A stretch of DNA of 64,000 nucleotides. Source: Mucor racemosus (Eukaryota > Mucoromycota > Mucoromycetes > Mucorales > Mucoraceae). The stretch is from the NCBI GenBank assembly GCA_027405735.1, contig JAPEHQ010000012.1:1981001-2045000 (forward strand), given 5' to 3'. Below the pieces are notes generated by a model, which was not told where the DNA came from, made no database searches, and saw only the letters and a program-made list of their open reading frames with translations. Of the stretch, positions 1-11,994 are shown one piece after another. Numbering within the stretch: position 1 is the first letter of the stretch; every line of letters starts with the position of its first letter. Made by a program: the position numbers and the translations under genes.

Positions 1-179
1 ATTGATTGTTGTACTACAGCAACACAATCATCAGGAACTCGTTCTTTCTCAATTGTAACTTGACAAAGATTGATTGGCTGTGCAGCCATTAAACCAATTA
101 AATCATACCAACCACCAAAACTTATATTTATTTTGCACTTTTTAAAATCCCTTTTGGAATCATTCTTTCTTTCCTTCAT
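1..179 (-). CDS. 5' end of an unidentified gene, cut by the window edge
   Basis: A minus-strand frame is open from an ATG at 179 down to position 1. A second in-frame ATG at 87-89 starts a segment reading MAAQPINLCQVTIEKERVP, which looks like the more natural start. The gene continues beyond the window. It is divergent from the Sec61-gamma gene at 200, so the two would share a very short promoter if the upstream start is used, or about 110 bp with the inner one. I do not recognise the family. An internal exon of a longer gene is also possible. Confidence 0.4.
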   Translation of the reverse strand, partial: MKERKNDSKRDFKKCKINISFGGWYDLIGLMAAQPINLCQVTIEKERVPDDCVAVVQQS

Positions 180-199
180 TATAATAAAAACAAGAAAAT

Positions 200-676
200 A
201 TGAGCTCTTCCGATATCAAAGACACTGCACAACAAGTTATTGAAGGTCCCAAGCAATTCTTCAAGGATGGTTTCCAATTTATTAACCGTTGCAAGAAGCC
301 TGATCAACAAGGTAATTTAATTTACATGTTTGATTTTGAAATTTATTGACATGAATGTATCGTAAAATAAAAATATAGAATACTTGAAGATTGTTCAAGC
401 TGTCGCTATGGGTTTTGCCGCTCTCGGTGCTCTTGGTTATTTTGTCAAGGTAATTATCATTGAATCAAATATATAAATAATCTGGGCTAGATGGGAGGGA
501 AGGGAAGGGAGAGGTAGAAAAAAAAGGACATGTGCAGGAGGGTTATCATTGAATTAATGGAGATTTCCTTGATGCTAAATCGCATTTCATATTTACGAGC
601 ATTTACTAATTATTTATTACGCGTTTTATAGCTTATTCATATCCCTATCAACAATATTCTTGTTGGTGCTGCCTAA
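200..676 (+). CDS. SSS1: Protein translocase subunit Sec61 gamma (SecE/Sss1 family)
   Basis: Tail-anchored small subunit of the Sec61/SecY channel of the ER membrane, which clamps the channel during co- and post-translational import. Exons 200-311, 379-449 and 632-676 give 75 residues, close to the usual ~70-80. The amphipathic part reads GPKQFFKDGFQFINRCKKPD (about residues 16-35), typical of SecE/Sec61-gamma. A single membrane segment follows (KIVQAVAMGFAALGALGYFVK, LIHIPINNILVG). Both introns have GT..AG ends; the second (450-631) is long for this window. The ATG follows an A-rich leader. The protein matches the family end to end, with no oddities. Confidence 0.93.
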
Positions 677-1082
677 ATACATTCTAATGTCCCAGATAAT
701 GTATATAGATTCAAACTCACACGCACACACACACACACGCTCACACCACACAAACTCAAATACATAAATAATTGAACACAAAAAAATAAAATAAAATCTT
801 AATGCCAATAGCCTAACGTATCCCCTTGTCTTTTTCTTTCACATTAATCCTTAATAAAATGAGCCGAATAAATTCTTTAAAGCATACAACATTCATTTAA
901 AAAAAATCAGAAATTTCTCTTTTTTTTTTCTTATTTGTTTATTCATGTAAAACCTTCTTCCATCTTCGAAACTTTTTTTGTCATCAAAACAGTCACCTCA
1001 AAGCCATTGATTAAACTAATACATTAGGTCCATAATAAAAAAAATTGATGCTCTTCTTCTTTACATTACAATTGAACATACA
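677..1082. other. Intergenic: Sec61-gamma 3' side and HGH1 5' side
   Basis: No gene seen. It holds a short (CA)n microsatellite at about 719-749 and AATAAA-like signals near 788-800 and 855 that could serve Sec61-gamma polyadenylation. T- and A-rich tracts lead up to the HGH1 start. Confidence 0.6.
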
Positions 1083-2583
1083 ATGGACGCCCAAATCAAA
1101 GAAGTAATGGATGAGGAAAATTAAAAAATTGAGATACATTATTAACTCTCAAAATTAGCTCATTCCCTTTTTACATCAACCTGCTTTAGAGGTATAAAAA
1201 GCTAAAATCGTCATGGACATTCCATAGTTCACATCATCATTAACACAAAAGATCAATATAGATTAGAGCTATTGCTCTCCATCATCTTGTTCCTTATACT
1301 CCTAATGGAAATGAGTATCGTCATTTGTTGCTTGAGCAAAGAAGCGTTGTTTGTAAAGATATTAAGGCTTTATGTAAAGAGGATCCCGTAAGTAAATTAC
1401 ATTTTTATAAAATTATAGTAATGGGATCAACTGGTTTCCATAGCAACGGGATTGACAGGTCGTTGCATAGCAATGGGATTGACAGGTCGTTGCATAGCAA
1501 CGGAAACTATATCCCGACACATTAGGAAACGGTAGCTAAATCAGCATTGTATTTTATAGGTCACTGCTCATGATGCCCTTCGTGCATTAATCAATTTGTC
1601 TAGTGATCCTCTTGTTCAACAAGAATTAGATGATGTGGATTTTGTTAACCATATTGGTAAATTGATCACTGTAAGTAAATGTTTATATTTCTTATGAGAG
1701 GGGAAAGGGTTTTGACATTTTGAATACATATAACAGAACGCTAAATCTGTCCTTGCTGATCTTGCTTGTATGCTCTTGTCCAACATGACCAAATTTGAAC
1801 CTACATGTGTCAAAGTTATTCAAAGCAAAGCTGATCCTATCGAAGGACTCGTTGAATCCACTCGTTTATTGGATCAACTTGTTGAAGTTTTCCACAAAGG
1901 TTACAAAAAGGAATACAATCCTGAGGCCGAATTCCACTTTTTAGCTAGTGTTTTCTCCAATGTCTCTAGTATTCGTTTGGGCCGTGTGTTTATGATTGAA
2001 CCTGCTCCTACAGATAAATTATCTCCTCTCACCAAAATCCAAATTTTCACTGAAGATCCTAGCGTTATTCGTCGTGGTGGTGTAGATTCCGTCATTAAAA
2101 ACTGTTGTTTCGAAACTCGTGAGCATGAGCGTCTTTTAGATCCCAATGATATCAATGTTTTACCCTTCATCTTGTTGCCTTTGTGTGGTAATGAAGAGTA
2201 TGATATGGAAGAATTTGAGCAATTCCCTGAAGAAATTCAATTGTTGGATGATGACAAGGTAAGAAGAATTTAACGAAATTTTATATCAATTTTATTAATA
2301 TCAGATTTAGAAACGTGAGACTGATCGTGTTCTCCGTGAAATGTTGTTGGAATCTATTATTTTATTGGCTTCAACTCGTTATGGTCGTGATTATTTACGT
2401 CAAAAGCAAGTATATCGTGTAATTCAACGTTATCATTTGCAAGAAACCGATGAAGATCTTAAAGAACATTGTGTTACAATTGTTGATTTGTTGATCCGTG
2501 ATGAAGATGGCGCCGAAGTTTCAGAGATCAAACCTCAAGAAGATGAGGAAGATGAGGATATGGTCATTGAAGAAATTGCATAA
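1083..2583 (+). CDS. HGH1: HGH1 homolog (FAM203/BRP16 family)
   Basis: Armadillo-like repeat chaperone family; the yeast member acts with the TRiC chaperonin in folding translation elongation factor 2. Six phase-0 exons (1083-1103, 1159-1191, 1262-1387, 1560-1670, 1737-2258, 2311-2583) give 361 residues, the usual family size. Supporting segments are LIPFLHQPALEIRAIALHHL at the N-terminus, a long conserved central exon, and the C-terminal block MLLESIILLASTRYGRDYLR followed by an acidic tail (EDEEDEDMVIEEIA). The first two exons are only 21 and 33 nt and were placed by phase. Intron 3 carries a 27-bp tandem repeat, listed separately. Confidence 0.88.
1439..1503 (+). repeat. 27-bp tandem repeat inside HGH1 intron 3
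   Basis: Units of 27 bp begin at 1461 and 1488 with a partial unit before them. Each unit contains CGTTGCATAGCAAYGG, an imperfect palindrome (GTTGC-ATA-GCAAC) like the RFX X-box. It lies wholly in the intron 1388-1559. Confidence 0.8.
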
Positions 2584-2951
2584 ATTATGCATAATTCATT
2601 CGTTAGAGAAAAAAAAGAACCAATTTAGAATAAAACACTAAAAAAATAAAAAATATCTTCCGCAGCATGGCGGTGTATCATAGTAATCATCTTTAAAGAG
2701 TTTTTAACAATCCAAGCAGACATAGTTTATTATGATATATCATAGTATAAAGTAACCATCATATGTTGCTCTTCATCATCAAATTTCTTATTTGTGTTTT
2801 GGTAGAGCGAAATTTATTTTATTCCCTTTTTGTTTCAAGTGTTTACAATTTTTTTTTTAAAGCATTGAAGTATTTAATCAATATAAATGCATATTAAACT
2901 AATTTAAAACAGTTTATAAATGTTTACCAAGTCAACATTGGTATTCTAAGT
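2584..2951. other. Convergent intergenic region, HGH1 / acyl carrier protein
   Basis: 3' flanks of two convergent genes. AT-rich, with AATAAA-like motifs near 2629 and 2645. No further gene seen. Confidence 0.5.
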
Positions 2952-3371
2952 TTATTGTGCTTTGTTATTTTTGGTAATGTAATCAATAGCTTGCTTGACA
3001 GATTTGATTTCATCTGCATCTTTATCAGGAATTTCAACAGAGAATTCTTCTTCAATAGCCATTACAACCTCAACAGCATCTAAACTATCTAAACCAAGGT
3101 CTTTAACAAAAAAAGAATCAACAGTAACCTAAACAATTGTTAAATATGAAAAAATTCATGCACTCAAGGCTTTTTTTTTTTTTTTTTTTTTTTTTTTTGG
3201 TTTTACCTTGCTTGGGTCAACTTTTTCAAATCCCTTTACAACATCTAATACACGAGTTTGAGCATCAGATGCGCTGACTGCATAGAATCGAGTAGCCATA
3301 AGAGGAACAGATCTAAATGAAGCAGCTTTTGCAGCAGTATTAAAGAGAATAGTAGGACGAAGAAGAGACAT
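2952..3371 (-). CDS. ACP1: Mitochondrial acyl carrier protein
   Basis: Carrier of type II mitochondrial fatty acid synthesis; in most eukaryotes also an accessory subunit of complex I and a partner of LYR proteins and Fe-S assembly. Exon 1 is 3207-3371 and exon 2 2952-3128, giving 113 residues. The N-terminus ([20 protein letters not shown]...MATRFYA) is a typical basic, hydroxylated mitochondrial targeting peptide. The phosphopantetheine site is the serine of [19 protein letters not shown], encoded in exon 2. The intron (3129-3206) contains a long A run on the coding strand (T's at about 3170-3198); read through, this gives a meaningless lysine string, so the splice is needed to reach the DSL motif. 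Confidence 0.93.
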
Positions 3372-3570
3372 TTTTATAAGGTGGATAAGATGAAAAAGAA
3401 CGGAAAAAACCTTTCAAATGTCCTCTTAAATAGTACCCAATTAGAAGAAAGTTTCCAGTTTTCTTTTTGATGCTATATATTCGTGACTTATATCGAGGGT
3501 CACCCCTCCATATCCAAATTTTTTTAGATTGAAAGCTTTAGTGTTATTTCTTTCTTATATATCATAAAAA

Positions 3571-3747
3571 ATGGATAAGCGTCAATTAGAACAAGGTCAA
3601 CAAAGCACATCTTTTGTTCAAGCCATCAAGTCAGAACTTTTCTCTCCCGAGAAGCGTCAAGGAAACCTCAACATTGCTCTTTCTGTCACTGTCTTTACTG
3701 GTGCTATCGTCTTTCTTCGTAACTGGGGTGAGCTTTTGGCTGTTTAA
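3571..3747 (+). CDS. Small one-pass membrane protein, Tom6-like
   Basis: An intronless 58-residue protein beginning MDKRQLEQGQQSTSFVQAIK. After a basic stretch (SPEKRQGNLNI) comes one hydrophobic segment (ALSVTVFTGAIVFLRNWGEL) ending near the C-terminus. The arrangement R-N-L/I then a C-terminal membrane segment with an R-N/R-W end resembles Tom6, a small subunit stabilising the TOM import pore of the mitochondrial outer membrane. Sequences of this size are hard to assign by eye, so the family is an inference. It lies divergent from the acyl carrier protein gene, 199 bp away. Confidence 0.6.
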   Translation: MDKRQLEQGQQSTSFVQAIKSELFSPEKRQGNLNIALSVTVFTGAIVFLRNWGELLAV

Positions 3748-3971
3748 ATAATTTCCTAGAATACCTCCATAAACTCCCTCTATGTATACATAATCACCAA
3801 ATTCCACCAAGAACCGCACAAAAAAATCTTTATATATTTACTTTTTGTATAAATTTCTCTCTTAATACATTTTTTTTTTATTATGTGAACCTGTAATTTA
3901 TATATATAATATACGTATATTGTTGTGATGGAATGTTTATAATATAAATGGGAAAGGATTAGTGAGAAAAA

Positions 3972-4905
3972 TTAGAGATATAAACGATGATGGTTATCAT
4001 CGACACGTCCACTGTGAATGGCATTTAAAACTTTCTTCATGATTTGACCATTAAATTTGAAATCGAGGCCCAAATGATGAAATCCTTGATTATAAGCTTC
4101 TAATGTATCTTCGTCAACTAGTAATTTACCGTAAATAGATTCTTGAAGCGTAAGGAAATTATAACAAGGAATTGAGTACATTTCGCACTAGATGAATTTT
4201 AGCGTTAATGATATTTGTAATATGCAAGTTTACGTTTATAATCTATATTTACATAATTTACGATAGATGCAGCCAATGCTTTGATTATATTGGGAATTTC
4301 AAAAAGAGGCAAGCCTTTAATCACAGGAGCAGAAGAGGTTTGCAAGACACGCAATGAGGGAGGTATCATATCCTCATTCCAGGTTTCAGATGTGTATCCT
4401 GTAGCAGTAAATGCATCCAAAACAATTACCTTTTCAACATTTCCGTTGAATGCATTGAAAATAGATTTAGTATAAGGAGCAGCTTCTTCAGCTTGGATTT
4501 CATTTAGAAAAGGAATCAACAAAACTGATTGATTTGCAATTTGGAAGACATTTGCTTTGGTTTTAGGATCCTCTTTCTCAAACTAATTATATACATTTGA
4601 GTTAAAATTTATCATGATTTTGCTTATATATATTGCAATCTATTTACCAAGCGATCAACAGTTCCAATAGCTGTTGTAGTGATTCCCTCGAGCGAATTGA
4701 TGTAGACATTACCAGGACCATTTAAGCCGAAAATCAAGGTCCATTTCTTATTCTCAATGTCTTTACTGTCAATGGTCAAATTAGTCTGTACAGACACCTT
4801 TTCAATTTGAGCACAAGCTTCATTTTCTTCATCACTGTCATGATCGTCTAAAGCATATCTAACAGGTGCAGCAGCAAAGCTTTGGTCGTAATCTTCGTAA
4901 TCCAT
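3972..4905 (-). CDS. PSMG1: Proteasome assembly chaperone 1 (PSMG1/PAC1-like)
   Basis: PAC1 pairs with PAC2 to guide assembly of the 20S proteasome alpha ring. Exons on the minus strand are 4648-4905, 4253-4582 and 3972-4187, giving 267 residues. The acidic N-terminal region (DDHDSDEENEACAQIEKV) is followed by a beta/alpha core. The best diagnostic is the C-terminal half: IPNIIKALAASIVNYCEMYSIP aligns with the known PSMG1 pattern PNIV..LPAA.LSYC.....P and runs on into a conserved helix. That match also chose the donor after NY at 4251-4252 over an alternative 12 bp upstream. The gene is divergent from the next one (5222), with 316 bp between. Confidence 0.72.
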
Positions 4906-5221
4906 TGTTGTATTGTGTTGAGTTGTTGTTTGAAAAAGAAATGATCAATTCAACAAGTATTGCGCGTTCAATCATTTTCAACGTACGCTCGCCTCGGCTC
5001 TCCCTCTCTCTCTTGTAACGAACATTACTGTTCAACCGTGACGCCTTATTGTCAAACAACAAAGCACATAATGTAATGCTGTGCATTGTAATAGAAATTG
5101 ATGGCACGGAAATGTAGTAGTAGTAGTAGTGATATCTCATGCTGTTAATTACCTTCCTATCGGACTACGCATCTCCATTTTTTATTGACTCTTTTTTCTT
5201 TGGTTTGTCTCTTATAGCATC
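4906..5221. promoter_or_regulatory. Divergent promoter between PSMG1-like and unidentified gene
   Basis: A 316-bp space between two opposed start codons, so it must carry both promoters. It has a TC/AG-rich tract at about 4990-5015 and a short GTA trinucleotide run at about 5116-5130. No recognisable TATA element at a useful distance. Confidence 0.5.
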
Positions 5222-6207
5222 ATGTTGAAACGATCATCGTCCAAACTTGAAAAAGAGTCTCGTGGAATCAAAAGGCCTTGGCATGACCTTGATGATGGCT
5301 CTTCATTTATCAATAGTACTACAAAAAGGGAATGCTCTGCATGTATGGAAGAATTGGGACACACATACATCAATTGCATAAATCTCGAATTACACCCAAA
5401 GATATATTACCATTTGGCGTTAGTTATAGGAGGAAATCATACAATAAAAGATGAATTACAACAATACGAGGATAGAACAATACAATTACTTTCTATTTAT
5501 GCCCATCGACTGACTATAGATTCAAAGTTGACATTGGATACAGCATTAAAGTTGCATCTACTCTTCTCAGACTTTGAGGAGCAAGGTATATCAAAGTTGA
5601 AATCTGTAATAAAGAAAACAAAATTGCATCATGCAAGAGAGCTAAAGTTCATTTATTCATGTTTAAGTGGTGTCAAGGTACATCAATGGCATATAAAAGT
5701 CTATTGAAGGTTACGACATTGCTAATATCTTTTTTTTTTCTGTGTTTAGAGATCAACACTTGGATTGATGAATTCTCAACTTGCAAGTGGCACCAGTAAA
5801 TCAATCGATTTGGACAAGATTATCTTTTCTGATATCCGATATGCCAGACTCTTTCCTTTATTGTGTTGTTTGATCAATATAGATGTAAGTTATATGGTAT
5901 ATTGAATAAACACTGAAGCTAACATAATTTATAATAGTCAACATTTGTGGATCGTAATATTTCAGGAGATGAGTGCGATTTACCAGAAGCAACAATACAA
6001 GAATACAATTCACAAACAGTCAGTTATAATGCTTTCTCTTCAAAATCTTTGAATTCATCATCATCATCCATATCAAGTTCACAAACTGAAATACCTACAT
6101 CGTCATTATCATCATCATCACATGCCACAATACCTGATAACTTGACATTTAGTCTTTCGTTGCTCAATATTGTAGACTCACAATCGGATACGTCTAATTA
6201 TATATAA
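5222..6207 (+). CDS. Unidentified protein with serine-rich tail
   Basis: Exons 5222-5677, 5750-5884 and 5938-6207, all phase 0, give 286 residues. The N-terminus is basic (MLKRSSSKLEKESRGIKRPW). A short cysteine cluster (CSACMEELGHTYINC, residues about 39-53) could bind a metal, but no second half is obvious. The middle is predicted helical. Residues ~215-260 are a low-complexity serine run. Conserved splice sites in phase and even codon use argue that it is real. I do not recognise the family. The last exon might be extended by another intron near the stop, as an open frame continues for about 40 bp. Confidence 0.6.
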
Positions 6208-6824
6208 GGAGTTATCCACACATCCGATGAATCAAAGACAGAATTGAAAGCAACAATAAATGAAATCCAAATCAAATGATCAACGTGATAGTAAACAAAG
6301 TTGTAAGTGCCAAATCATTTATATATTGTGTATATGTATGTTAATTTTCCTCTTGTATTTAGGTTCCAGCGGGAGAAACTAAATAATCATACCAATCTAA
6401 AAATTACCTCTGATCAAATATCATTTACCACAAGTTTGCTAAACTATTGCTCAATTAATATAATCAAATATATATATATATATAATATATCCACAACCTT
6501 AAAAAAATAAAGAAATAATGCTACTATTATATATCGGTGAATTTAAAGCGTTTAAAGCATTTGATATCACAGTAGGGGTCAGATGTCTAGCTCTCATTTG
6601 CACTATAAGCTGGTATTGCTTGACCCCTAGTGTTTTTACTATTGACTATTGTTTATTTAATGAAACAGCTGATTTGATAAACAAGAGGTTACAATTTTCT
6701 GGTATTTGTCTGCGTATATTTATTAAAAACAGCATTAGGTATCAAAGTTTTTGAAAAGAAATATATGTAGAAAGTAGAACGCATTGCGGCGCAATTTTAA
6801 TTATGCATACAACATATAGGACGT
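6208..6824. other. Intergenic, 3' flank of the unidentified gene
   Basis: No gene supported. AT-rich with an AT dinucleotide run at about 6466-6488. Short frames here do not resemble proteins. Confidence 0.4.
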
Positions 6825-8345
6825 TTAAATACCAGAATATACCGCAAGTGCACTGGCCTTAACATTGGCCAAATTGACCTAAAATCGATTGTAAAAAATT
6901 GAGCACCAAAATAAGGTGTTAATTTTTTGTAATTATGAGAAAAATACAACTAAATGCTACTCAGTGTTTTTTGTTTTGGCAAAAAATATTGATTTTTCGT
7001 CGAGATAATCAAAATAATAATTCTTATCACAGCTTAAATCCTATAGTAACGGGCCTCCAAAATTTATTTGAAAAAATGAACGAAAAATGATGAAAAAAAC
7101 AAAATCGCTTAAATGCTCATGAACTGCAAAGTAAGTAGACCTAGCGTATTAAATGGTTTTTGTACAGTTTTGAATTCTACATCCATCTATATAAAATTTG
7201 AAAAACTTTTTTACATAAAATTTTGCGTAAAATGCAATTGAAATTTTGGAGGTTTTTTGAAGATAAACGTCACTTTTTATAAGCATACTTAAAATATAAT
7301 AAATTGAAATGATGCGCAAAACAATTATCTATCGATTGAGTTATTGCAAAATCTTTTAGCTGCATTATTCGTAGAGGAAACAACATTTTTGTCCAAATTT
7401 TTTTCTGTTTCAGAATTTGGGATGAGGGTATACAAGGGGAAAATGGACGCCAGAAATGGAGGTACCTTTTTGTATACATTTTTGAGAATATCTCCACGAA
7501 AAATCAACATTTTGAAAAACTCTAAATTGGATCTGAGAGAGCTCAACGAGCTGGATGACATGAATGAAAAAAAAATGTAGCTCAATTTTGCCAATATTTT
7601 GAAACCTACTATAGAAATGCCCAAAAAAATGAAAAAAAAATAAAAGTGCTCAGAATTTTTTTATATTAAAACATGTTATAGAGCAGTTCAAAACAAGTAA
7701 ATTTTATTATTAAAAGGTGGTAGTATAACTTAATTTTTTCTGGAGATATGAAGCCTCAAAGTTTTCAATCCATTAGCAGTAAAATACGCGTAAAAAATCT
7801 GAAACCTTAACATTGAAAAATTAATACCAACTGCAAAAAGTAGGATATTTCCGGATACTCATTTTTGGATTAAAGCTGAACATCTCAGGTACATTGGCAT
7901 ATAATGTTTTCTTGGTGTTATTTAGTGAAAAAAAAAAGTAGATCAGGGATGAAAAGTGAGACCCAGTTTTTAAGGAAAAAGCAGTGAATTTTACGCGTTT
8001 TTGAGTCTTGTGTGAGATATAAAATAAATTTAAGGATAGGTAGCATAATGCAACCAATTCATATCTGTTTAGTAGTTCCTAAAGTATATCCTAAAAATGT
8101 TTAATATGAGGTTAGTTATAGAAAAGAGAGCACGCTCCGGTGTTGAAGATTGAAAACTATGAAAATTTAATTTTTTGAAAATTTAAATATTGCTCGACCA
8201 GATACCTACAGAAAAAAAATACAAAATCCATTTTAACGTATGGAGTGTAACATTTTTTGAATATTTTAAATCAAGTTAATCAAGTTTATCAGATAAAGAG
8301 TGTAACTTTAGTCAAACTACGTAAAATTTTGTAAATTGTTATGAG
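6825..8345 (-). repeat. Dispersed repeat family A, copy 1
   Basis: About 1.5 kb of sequence found four times in the window. Matching landmarks read in the same orientation as copy 3: AATTGAGCACC, GATTTTTCGTCGAGATAATC, TGCTCATGAACTG, TCTATCGATTGAG, TTTGGGATGAGGGTATAC, CTCTGAGAGAGCTCAACGAGCTGG-like text and AGAGAGCACGCTC near 8125. It shares an outer extension (about 8150-8340) only with copy 4. No terminal repeats or known protein domain seen. Orientation is set relative to copy 4 (+). Confidence 0.85.
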
Positions 8346-8530
8346 TTTGGTATTAGCTGTCATTGGAATTATCGGAATCAACAACGAATTCTCCCCTTTT
8401 TGCAAGGATTTCTAATTGAAGAGCCTATGATTTGCTATTTCAAGCCAACGTGCACAATATCTATTGTATATACTATCTCTTTATATGCATTATTAATATT
8501 TTACTCGCGATTTTGCGTCTATTATGAACT

Positions 8531-8567
<37 letters not shown>

Positions 8568-8739
8568 GCTTGTCAGATGAATAACAGCAGAGTTTCTTTG
8601 TAGCCTTGAGAACAATTATTCAAATAAGAAAGATGACTTTAATATATCTTTATTATATGATGTCTGTAAAGAATTTTATACTAGTGTGGCGGATCTAATA
8701 AAATATATTCTATGAATATATGTGCTTTATTAATATTAT
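8346..8739. other. Intergenic with long T tract
   Basis: 3' side of the DAHP synthase gene. It holds a homopolymer T run at about 8529-8565. No gene supported. Confidence 0.5.
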
Positions 8740-9997
<1,258 letters not shown>

Positions 9998-10200
9998 TTT
10001 TAAAGAAGAAGGAAAAAAAAAAAAAGAAATGATCCATTGTAAAAATATCACAAAGACATCCAGCATTATTTATTTGTTTGCTACCGAATGCATCAACAAC
10101 AACTTTGACACATTTTTAGATATCCGAATATTATAAGACTTGTTTTTTGCGATACAAACAATTTTTGAATGTTGTCATTGTTTCTATTTTATACAACATC
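9998..10200. promoter_or_regulatory. Divergent promoter, DAHP synthase / MTQ2-like
   Basis: Only 203 bp separate the two opposed start codons, so both promoters must lie here. A short poly-A run sits just upstream of the DAHP synthase ATG. No general-control (TGACTC-like) element seen. Confidence 0.5.
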
Positions 10201-11016
10201 ATGATACCAACACCAGATTTATCTCATATTAAAAGAGAAGATTACGAAAAAGTTTACGAACCAGCAGGTTAGTATATATATACATAAAAAAAAAAAAAGA
10301 AATTCACTGGCAACATGCTGAAAATATTGTAGAGGATACATTTTTGTTATTAGACGCTTTAGAAGAAGATGAAAAATTGATTCAAGAGCTTAAACCTTGT
10401 GTTTGTCTAGAAATTGGGTAATTTTATTTGACATTCAACAATAGGTTACGAAAACTAAACAACCATAGATCTGGTTCAGGATGTGTTACAACCTTACTAG
10501 CCAAGATAGTTGGAAACAAGAATGCCGGTAATCCTTTTTTTTGTTCACTAGAAAAACAACTATTTTTACTAACATTTCCTAGTATTTTTAACTACTGACA
10601 TTAATGAATTCGCCTGTGAAACAACTAGACAAACAGGTTTTCGTAATGGAATTACACAAATTGAACCTATTAGAACATCTCTTGTTGATGGAATCATGCC
10701 AAGATTAAAGAATTGCATCGATATTTTATGTTTTAATCCACCCTATGTAGTGACAACACATGAAGAAGTTGGCAGTTTGGGAATTGAGGCTTCATGGGCA
10801 GGTGGTATTGATGGTAGAGAGGTCATTGATCAATTGCTCCCATTAATTAAAGACATTCTATCTCCAAATGGTATATTCTATCTCTTATTGATTAATGAAA
10901 ATAAGCCTGATCAAGTGGTTCAATTGATGAAAGAATCATATGAAATGAATGCAAAAATCATCATGGAACGTCGTGCTGGTAGAGAAAAACAGTTTATTGT
11001 AAAAATTACTCATTAA
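10201..11016 (+). CDS. MTQ2: eRF1 methyltransferase catalytic subunit (MTQ2/N6AMT1)
   Basis: S-adenosylmethionine-dependent N5-glutamine methyltransferase that, with Trm112, modifies the GGQ motif of translation release factor eRF1. Exons 10201-10267, 10333-10417, 10469-10527 and 10583-11016 give 214 residues, the same as the human enzyme. Motif I (CLEIGSGSGCVTTLLAK), the acidic loop after it (TTDINEFACETT), and the catalytic NPPY (in ILCFNPPYVVTTHEE) are all intact. The family-specific start DLSHIKREDYEKVYEPAEDTF is present. The gene ends 132 bp from the convergent DUF1770-like gene. Confidence 0.92.
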
Positions 11017-11148
11017 GAAGATGCGATAGTTGGTGTACTATTTAATAAATGTTGTGTATTTCTAGCAACTGCATTATAAACAAGTCTATATTTAACACAT
11101 ATGTTTAGTTATATACCTCAATGCTAATAAATAAAAACCTGTATAAAC

Positions 11149-11601
11149 TTACTTTGTCCATTCAGCAATACCATGTTGAATACCACGAAAGAATCCAAAC
11201 TTCTTTGCAGGGTTTTTTGCGTTGATTACACCTCTAGTTCTATACCATTTCCAAGCTGTTGAACAAATACTCCAAGTAAAACCACTTATAAAAGGTATTA
11301 TAATATTATCTTTGACTACAACAGACCACAAGATAGAGAGATTGGATGCCCCCTTTTCTTGTAACTGTGAAATAGACTTTTCAACTTGCTTTTCGAAACG
11401 CATATCTGGTACTGTAGGTCCTTTTTTAACGGATTTAGTAACAGAGAAGTCATCGTCATCATCCTCAAAATCCAAATTATCAATATCAGGCTGTAATAAT
11501 TCTGTTTGGCGTCTTTGAAGTTCAACAAGACGCGCTAATTCTTCATTATCATAATCACTTGAAGAGAAGAGCAAAGGCTCTGGTGCTGTATCTGCTGACA
11601 T
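11149..11601 (-). CDS. DUF1770/Atg43-like outer-membrane protein
   Basis: An intronless 150-residue protein. After an acidic region (DNLDFEDDDDDFSV, residues ~41-54) comes PTVPDMRFEKQVEKSI and then a C-terminal hydrophobic part (KDNIIIPFISGFTWSICSTAW). This order (acidic, PD-RFE, one hydrophobic segment with ..DQ/N.I.P...G) fits the fungal family once called DUF1770, whose fission yeast member Atg43 is a mitophagy receptor. That assignment is from memory of the family pattern. The start at 11601 (MSADTAPEP) was preferred over upstream in-frame ATGs because the 39 residues before it are promoter-like. Confidence 0.55.
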   Translation of the reverse strand: MSADTAPEPLLFSSSDYDNEELARLVELQRRQTELLQPDIDNLDFEDDDDDFSVTKSVKKGPTVPDMRFEKQVEKSISQLQEKGASNLSILWSVVVKDNIIIPFISGFTWSICSTAWKWYRTRGVINAKNPAKKFGFFRGIQHGIAEWTK

Positions 11602-11994
11602 GATTATTATAGTTTTGAGAAAGAAAAAAGTCTCGTCTTTCGCACAATTTAAAGAGTTGAGATACAAGTACATTTTGAACGTCAATGTGATTGGATACAT
11701 GATTCGATTTTTGATCAAGTATTTGAATGAATTTCATGCTATCAATACGCTATAAAATAGACAACATTTCAAATAGAATGCGAATTAGAATCAAGCAGAT
11801 GAAATATATTGCAACTAGTCCATTTGATTGTCATAAATAGGCTGAATATGCAGTGAGGATGCCATGAAAGCCATCTTCCCGAGTTTGGAAAACGGCCGTC
11901 ATCTCTTGGTCATCATCATTTATTTCTTTTCTTTCTTGGCTTCCATTCACTTCTTCCTCGCCTTTTCTTCTTTACATCAAACAAAAAATATAAT
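11602..11994. promoter_or_regulatory. Divergent promoter, DUF1770-like / PH-domain gene
   Basis: A 393-bp space between opposed start codons. It ends in a pyrimidine-rich stretch (about 11920-11970) just before the PH-domain ATG, common upstream of fungal start sites. Nothing else recognised. Confidence 0.45.

Noticed and set aside
7344..7580. Open frames within repeat family A as ordinary genes
   Set aside because: Frames exist on both strands at the same place and shift between copies; no domain, start context or splice pattern supports a cellular gene. Kept only as a repeat observation.
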